8,973 nucleotides of DNA. Origin: Bacillota bacterium (lineage in GTDB: Bacteria > Bacillota_E > JAJZYS01 > JAILZS01). The notes under the pieces are model-generated. The model saw only the letters and a program-made list of their open reading frames with translations, ran no database searches and had not been told where the DNA came from. Position 1 is the stretch's first letter. Each line of letters opens with the position of its first letter. This document shows, piece by piece, positions 5,668-8,973 of this stretch. The stretch is taken from assembly GCA_021817625.1 (NCBI GenBank), contig JAKASY010000016.1, positions 2,235 to 11,207 on the forward strand, written 5' to 3'. Made by a program: the position numbers and the translations under genes.

Positions 5668-6321
5668 TTACGCGTGCGGACCGTGGTCGGCGAGACCGGG
5701 ACTCACGGACACGGCGGGGCGGGCGCTCCAGAGAGATGGAGGGCCCTTGCCGAAGCGGCCGAGGACGGCGATCTGCGCGGAGAGCGGGGTGCCGCGCACG
5801 GCGAAGAGGGCGAGCACACGGAAGGCGCCCTTGCGGCCGGCGGGCGTGAGCCGCCACGTGGAGCGCGGCGGCGCGTGGCCGGAGAGCAGGCGGCCCACGC
5901 TCGCCGGCGCCAGGGACACGGCCTCGATGGCGTACGTACGGCCCTCGAAGCGCACCGGCCCGACGGGCAGCAGCGCGGGGACGAACGCGGTCGCCGTGGC
6001 CGAGCCGCTGTGGCCCGCCGGCCCCGCGTTCGGGCCCGGAGTCTTCGCCGGGCCGTTCTCGATGGATCCGAACGTGACACGCGCCGCCGGGCCGGCGAAC
6101 TGGGTCGGCGCGAGCGCGCGGCCGGAGACGGCGACGAGCAGGGCCGCGGCTGCCGCCGCGCCGACCAGGGCGCCGGTCCACGCCCGCCGGCGCCGGCGCT
6201 CGCGTAGGCTGCGCTCGCGCGCCTCGATCGCCGCCCACGGCACGGGCGGCACGTCGATCGCCTCGAGATAGAGGCGCACCGCCTCCGCCTCGGCACGGTC
6301 GCGCTCCGGCTCGCGCTCCAT
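5668..6321 (-). CDS. Putative membrane-anchored anti-sigma factor
   Basis: This 217-aa protein has a hydrophilic N-terminal part of about 45 residues ending in a run of arginines, one membrane helix at about 48-66 (GALVGAAAAAALLVAVSG) and an external part of about 150 residues. The positive-inside rule places the N-terminus in the cytoplasm. It sits 22 nt after the ECF sigma factor gene, and this position and topology are typical of cognate anti-sigma factors. The cytoplasmic part has no zinc-binding HxxxCxxC motif, so it is not of the classical ZAS type. The external part (RFEGRTYAIEAVSLAP, GAFRVLALFAV) looks beta-rich, possibly a sensory fold in the manner of DUF4179-type proteins, but I cannot match a family. 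ATG 6321 is preferred over GTG 6327 because GGAGG (6329-6333) lies 7 nt before the ATG and only 1 nt before the GTG. The role is inferred mainly from context. Confidence 0.68.
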   Translation of the reverse strand: MEREPERDRAEAEAVRLYLEAIDVPPVPWAAIEARERSLRERRRRRAWTGALVGAAAAAALLVAVSGRALAPTQFAGPAARVTFGSIENGPAKTPGPNAGPAGHSGSATATAFVPALLPVGPVRFEGRTYAIEAVSLAPASVGRLLSGHAPPRSTWRLTPAGRKGAFRVLALFAVRGTPLSAQIAVLGRFGKGPPSLWSARPAVSVSPGLADHGPHA

Positions 6322-6343
6322 GGGCACACCTCCCGGGGCTCGA

Positions 6344-6910
6344 TCAGGGTGGGGGGAGAAGGGGCCGGGCGGCGGGGGCGGCCTGGATCGCGACCCGTAG
6401 GCGCTCGCGCGCGACGCTCAGGCGGAAGCGGACGGTGCCCGCGGGCAGGCCGAGGACGGCGCCGATCTCCTGGCTCGACAGGTCGTCGTAGTAGCGCAGG
6501 ACGAGCGGCAGGCGGTAGATCGGGTCGAGGGTGGCGACGGCGCGGCGCAGGTCGATGGCCTCCTCCGGCGCGAGCGGCGGCGGCCGCTCGTCCTCCGCCG
6601 CCGTGCCCACCGCCTCGGCCTCGGGCGCCTGCGGCACGCCGGCGCGGCCGCGCCGGCGGCCCTCCTCGACGGCGGCGTTCACCACCAGCCGGTAGAACCA
6701 GGTGCGGAACGCGTGCGCGTCCCGGAGGTCGTGCAGGGAGACCAGGACGCGGGCGCAGGCCTCCTGAGCGGCGTCCTCCGCCATCAGGCGGTCGTGCACG
6801 ACGCTCATCGCGATGCGGTACGCGTCCGGCCAGACCGCCTCCACCAGGTCGTGAAGGCTGCGGCGGTCGCCGCCGCGGGCCGCCTGGACGAGGTCGAGCG
6901 CTACCTCCAC
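6344..6910 (-). CDS. ECF-type RNA polymerase sigma factor
   Basis: This 188-aa protein carries the two domains of group 4 (extracytoplasmic function) sigma factors. Region 2 (about 18-88) includes AEDAAQEA (44-51), where region 2.2 contacts core polymerase, and AFRTWFYRLVVNAAVEEGRRR (67-87), which reads the -10 element. Region 4 (about 118-172) contains LDPIYRLPLVLRYYDDLSSQEIG and the helix-turn-helix ending GTVRFRLSVARERL, which reads the -35 element. A Glu/Pro-rich linker joins them. GTG 6910 is chosen because GGGAGG (6917-6922) lies 6 nt upstream and the protein then has the usual length. The open frame extends far upstream, but that extension is Arg/Pro-rich and does not look coding. The gene heads an operon with an anti-sigma-like membrane protein and a SIMPL protein, which suggests a response to an envelope signal. 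Confidence 0.93.
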   Translation of the reverse strand: MEVALDLVQAARGGDRRSLHDLVEAVWPDAYRIAMSVVHDRLMAEDAAQEACARVLVSLHDLRDAHAFRTWFYRLVVNAAVEEGRRRGRAGVPQAPEAEAVGTAAEDERPPPLAPEEAIDLRRAVATLDPIYRLPLVLRYYDDLSSQEIGAVLGLPAGTVRFRLSVARERLRVAIQAAPAARPLLPPP

Positions 6911-7282
6911 TTCGCGCCTCCCGACGAAAGGACGCACAGCGCGCTCCAGGTGTTGGGTCGGCGCCCGCAGGTTCGCCGCCGGCCGGCGATGGCCTGCCTG
7001 GGGCGACGGCGGGCTTCGACTTGCCGTGCGCGCATAGCATTCGGCGATGGCCCCGCGGGCGCACGCCGCCCGCCGCGCGGCAGGGGCCATCGCCCCGGTC
7101 GGCGGGCTTGGCACCCCGCCCGACCGCCGTGCGTACCGTAGAGCGTCCGCCCGCGCACGCGAGTGGCGGCGGGCGGCCGCGGGCACGGGCGATCCCGGCT
7201 CGCGCGGGTCGCGGGCCGACGATCCGGGCCCCAAGCCGCGCAGGCCGTGCCCACGAGGGCGCGGCGGAAGGGAGTGCATGGC
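6911..7282. other. Divergent intergenic region, sigma operon / transporter gene
   Basis: These 372 bp separate the divergent sigma-factor operon (-) and the GPR1/FUN34/YaaH transporter (+). No credible coding frame or RNA gene is seen. The possible ECF promoter at 6931-6959 lies near the sigma gene. On the + strand TTGGCA (7108-7113) and TACCGT (7134-7139) are promoter-like hexamers, but 20 nt apart, which is longer than usual. Short GC inverted repeats occur at 7055-7061/7067-7073 and 7149-7155/7178-7184. The transporter's ribosome-binding site is GGGAG at 7270-7274. Confidence 0.4.
6931..6959 (-). promoter_or_regulatory. Candidate ECF-type autoregulated promoter
   Basis: Reading the - strand, CCAAC (its AAC at 6954-6952) is followed after 17 nt by CGTC (6934-6931). 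This resembles the AAC-type -35 and CGTC-type -10 elements used by many ECF sigma factors, which commonly transcribe their own operon. The ribosome-binding site begins only about 9 nt further on, so the leader would be extremely short, and the -35 lacks the common GGAAC form. Weak evidence. Confidence 0.22.
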
Positions 7283-7834
7283 ATGAACGTCAAGGCCGAC
7301 CCGGCGCCGCTTGGCCTGGCCGCCTTCGCGATGGCCACGTGGCTTCTGGGGATGCTCAACGCGGGCTGGTACTCCATGGCCGGCCTGGGGCTCGTGTACG
7401 CCCTGGCGCTGGCGTTCGGCGGCGGCATGCAGATCGTCGCGGGGATGATGGAGTACGGGCGCGGCAACACCTTTGGCACGACCGCCTTCCTGTCGTACGG
7501 CGCGTTCTGGTGGACGCTCGCCCTGGCGGGCTGGCTGTTCGCCGGTGCGCCGCACGCGATCGTCGCGTGGCTCTTCCTCCTGTGGGGCGTCCTCTTCTTC
7601 TACCTGTGGCTCGCCGCGGTCCAGCGCGAGCTTGGCATCATGCTCGTCTTCCTGGGCCTGTGGATCACGTTCATCCTGCTCGCCATCGGCGCGTTCTCCA
7701 CGGTGGCGGCCATCACCCACCTGGGCGGGTACGCCGGCCTGGCCACGGCCATCCTGGCGTTCTACGCCTCGGCCGCGCAGCTCTTGAACAGCTGCTACGG
7801 CCGCACGGTCCTGCCGTTCACGGCGCGCTCCTGA
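7283..7834 (+). CDS. satP: GPR1/FUN34/YaaH (AceTr) family acetate/succinate-type transporter
   Basis: This 183-aa integral membrane protein with about six hydrophobic segments matches the AceTr family, which moves acetate, succinate and related short-chain acids across the cytoplasmic membrane. The family signature NPAPLGL appears at residues 6-12 as DPAPLGL, followed by AAFAMATWLLGMLNAGW. The second family stretch, FGGGMQIVAGMMEYGRGNTFG, is also clear, as are SYGAFWW and a LLNSCYGRTVLP-type C-terminal end. The length fits the 180-200 aa typical of bacterial members. ATG 7283 is chosen because GGGAG lies 8 nt upstream and the signature motif should lie near the N-terminus. Upstream in-frame extension is Arg/Gly-rich and unlikely to be coding. 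The gene appears to stand alone, ending before a strong hairpin. The symbol satP is by family only; the substrate is not proven. Confidence 0.92.
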   Translation: MNVKADPAPLGLAAFAMATWLLGMLNAGWYSMAGLGLVYALALAFGGGMQIVAGMMEYGRGNTFGTTAFLSYGAFWWTLALAGWLFAGAPHAIVAWLFLLWGVLFFYLWLAAVQRELGIMLVFLGLWITFILLAIGAFSTVAAITHLGGYAGLATAILAFYASAAQLLNSCYGRTVLPFTARS

Positions 7835-7852
7835 TCGCGCCGGCGGCGGGCT

Positions 7853-7886
7853 CCGGGGCGGCGGCGCAGAGGCGCCGCCGCCCCGG
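7853..7886 (+). terminator. Strong 15-bp GC hairpin after the transporter gene
   Basis: The arms at 7853-7867 and 7872-7886 are perfect 15-bp complements (CCGGGGCGGCGGCGC and its reverse complement) around an AGAG tetraloop, starting 19 nt after the transporter stop. There is no T-tract. An inverted repeat of this length is very unlikely by chance, so a terminator or 3'-end stabiliser is likely. The ddl gene starts about 60 nt further on, so the hairpin separates the two transcription units. Confidence 0.65.
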
Positions 7887-7911
7887 CGTGCACGCGCCCC
7901 GAGCGCTTCGC

Positions 7912-7917
7912 TAGACT
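7912..7917 (+). promoter_or_regulatory. Candidate -10 box for ddl
   Basis: TAGACT matches TATAAT at 4 of 6 positions and lies 33 nt before the ddl start, between the 7853-7886 hairpin and the GGAGG at 7933-7937. No good -35 sequence is visible at the expected spacing, so this is weak. Confidence 0.2.
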
Positions 7918-7949
7918 GGCGGGAGTAGGGCAGGAGGTGGTCCGCCACG

Positions 7950-8973
7950 GTGCGCGTGTTGGTCATGATGGGCGGGCCTTCGAGCGAGCACGACGTGTCG
8001 CTGGCATCGGGCCGGATGGTGGCCCAGGCCCTGGACCGGGGGCGTTTCGCGGTCGAGGCGCTCGTGGTCGAGCGCGCGGGCACGTGGCGGCGCGTGCCGC
8101 CCGAGCGCCTCGAGGTGCACGCCCTGCGCCCGTACGACGTCGCCGTGCCGGAGGACGCGCGCCTGGCCGTCGCCGCGGGCGTGCGCGAGGCGGCCGCCGC
8201 CGACGTGGTGTTCATCGCGCTCCACGGCACGTTCGGCGAGGACGGCACCGTGCAGGGCATGCTCGAGACGCTGGGCGTGCCCTATACCGGCAGCGGGCCG
8301 CTCGCCTCCGCCCTGGCCATGCACAAGCACAAGGCGAAGGAGCTGTTCTCGCTGTACGGCCTGAGCGTGGCGCGGGGCATCCACCTGGAGGCGGCGGCGG
8401 TGCGCGGCGACCCCGCGGGCGCCGTCGCGCGCGTGCTCGAGGCCGTCCCCCTGCCGGCCGTGGTCAAGCCCGACCGCGGCGGCTCGAGCGTGGGCGCCGC
8501 CGTGGTCGAGGACGCCGCGGCCTTGGGCGCCGCGCTCGAGGGCGCGGCGCGCCTGGACGACGCCGTCCTGGTGGAGGAGCGCATCTTGGGGCGGGAGGTG
8601 ACGTGCGCCATCCTCGAGGACCCGACGGGCGAGCCGCGGGCCCTGCCGCTCATTGAGATCGTGCCGCGCGGCCAGGCCTTCTTCGACTTCGAGAGCAAGT
8701 ACGACCCCGAGCGCGGCGCGGAGGAGATCGTGCCCGCCCGCCTCGACGCGGACGCCACGGCGGCGTGCCAGGCGGCCGCGCTCACCGCCCACCGCGCCCT
8801 GGGATGCGAGGGCGTCTCGCGCGTGGACATGTTCTGGACGGAGAGGGGTCCGGTCGTGCTCGAGCTGAACACGATTCCGGGCCTGACGCCGGGCTCCCTC
8901 CTGCCGAAGGCGGCGCGGGCCGCCGGACTCGAGCTGGGGGACGTGTGCGCGCTCCTGGTCGACGCCGCCCTCA
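7950..8973 (+). CDS. ddl: D-alanine--D-alanine ligase (3' truncated by window)
   Basis: This ATP-grasp ligase joins two D-alanines for peptidoglycan precursor synthesis in the cytoplasm; 341 codons are visible with no stop. Family landmarks appear in order: GGPSSEHDVSL (8-18), ALHGTFGEDGTVQGMLETLG (90-109), VPYTGSG (110-116), VVKPDRGGSSVG (171-182), EERILGREVTC (209-219), FFDFESKY (244-251), RVDMFW (291-296) and LELNTIPGLTPGS (304-316). By alignment to E. coli DdlB, the Glu15, Ser150 and Tyr216 triad corresponds to Glu13, Ser179 and Tyr251. The metal ligands Asp257, Glu270 and Asn272 correspond to Asp293, Glu305 and Asn307. Tyr at position 251 predicts a D-Ala-D-Ala rather than a D-Ala-D-lactate enzyme. 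GTG 7950 follows GGAGG (7933-7937) at a rather long 12 nt; an in-frame TAG at 7926-7928 rules out a much earlier start. Only the extreme C-terminus is missing. Confidence 0.96.
   Translation, partial: MRVLVMMGGPSSEHDVSLASGRMVAQALDRGRFAVEALVVERAGTWRRVPPERLEVHALRPYDVAVPEDARLAVAAGVREAAAADVVFIALHGTFGEDGTVQGMLETLGVPYTGSGPLASALAMHKHKAKELFSLYGLSVARGIHLEAAAVRGDPAGAVARVLEAVPLPAVVKPDRGGSSVGAAVVEDAAALGAALEGAARLDDAVLVEERILGREVTCAILEDPTGEPRALPLIEIVPRGQAFFDFESKYDPERGAEEIVPARLDADATAACQAAALTAHRALGCEGVSRVDMFWTERGPVVLELNTIPGLTPGSLLPKAARAAGLELGDVCALLVDAAL

Noticed and set aside
4687..6207. 506-codon + strand frame opposite the SIMPL and anti-sigma genes
   Set aside because: It is rich in Arg/Gly/Ala/His, has no ribosome-binding site, and lies opposite genes with a signal peptide, a membrane helix and good Shine-Dalgarno sites.
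6911..8260. N-terminal extension of the sigma factor frame far upstream of 6910
   Set aside because: The extension is low-complexity and antisense to the transporter and ddl. The GTG at 6910 has a good ribosome-binding site and gives the normal ECF sigma length.
8694..8703. D-Ala-D-lactate (vancomycin-resistance-type) specificity of the ligase
   Set aside because: The position equivalent to E. coli DdlB Tyr216 is Tyr (the Y of ESKY), not the Phe found in depsipeptide ligases.
1..8973. CRISPR arrays, insertion sequences, tRNA or rRNA genes
   Set aside because: No regularly spaced direct repeats, transposase motifs, cloverleaf-like sequences or rRNA segments were seen on either strand.

Overview
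The window is very GC-rich (roughly 70% or more by eye) and densely packed. Most starts have a clear Shine-Dalgarno sequence, and GTG starts are common. A PerR/Fur-type regulator, an ECF vitamin-type transporter and a SIMPL-domain secreted protein fit a high-GC Gram-positive lineage, for example a deep-branching Bacillota. This is an inference: Actinomycetota or Chloroflexota cannot be excluded, and no rRNA or tRNA is present to settle it.

Left end (1-918): the C-terminal half of a Fur/PerR-family metalloregulator enters on the + strand. It converges on a TetR-family regulator on the - strand, and their 3' ends overlap by 47 bp. A strong 14-bp-arm hairpin lies inside the TetR tail. Upstream of TetR, an imperfect palindrome sits in the 184-bp space between its likely translation start and the next operon.

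Centre left (1052-4585, +): an energy-coupling factor (ECF) transporter operon. It encodes a fused double ATPase (594 aa), the transmembrane coupling protein EcfT (280 aa), a substrate-binding S component of the six-helix vitamin-transporter type (181 aa), and a 108-aa acidic protein of unknown function that looks co-transcribed. Substrate binding would be by the S component, and coupling to ATP hydrolysis by EcfT and the fused ATPase. The substrate cannot be read from the sequence.

Centre (4586-4920): a gene-free stretch with a possible promoter, a stem sequence that has two alternative partners, and a strong terminal hairpin. It may hold a small RNA.

Centre right (6910 down to 4921, -): a three-gene operon made of an ECF-type sigma factor, a single-pass membrane protein in the anti-sigma position, and a secreted SIMPL-domain protein. 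It is best read as an envelope-sensing module.

Right end (7283-8973, +): a GPR1/FUN34/YaaH-family acetate/succinate-type transporter followed by a 15-bp-arm hairpin, then a D-alanine--D-alanine ligase (peptidoglycan precursor synthesis) that runs off the window. No mobile elements, CRISPR arrays, tRNAs or rRNAs were seen.
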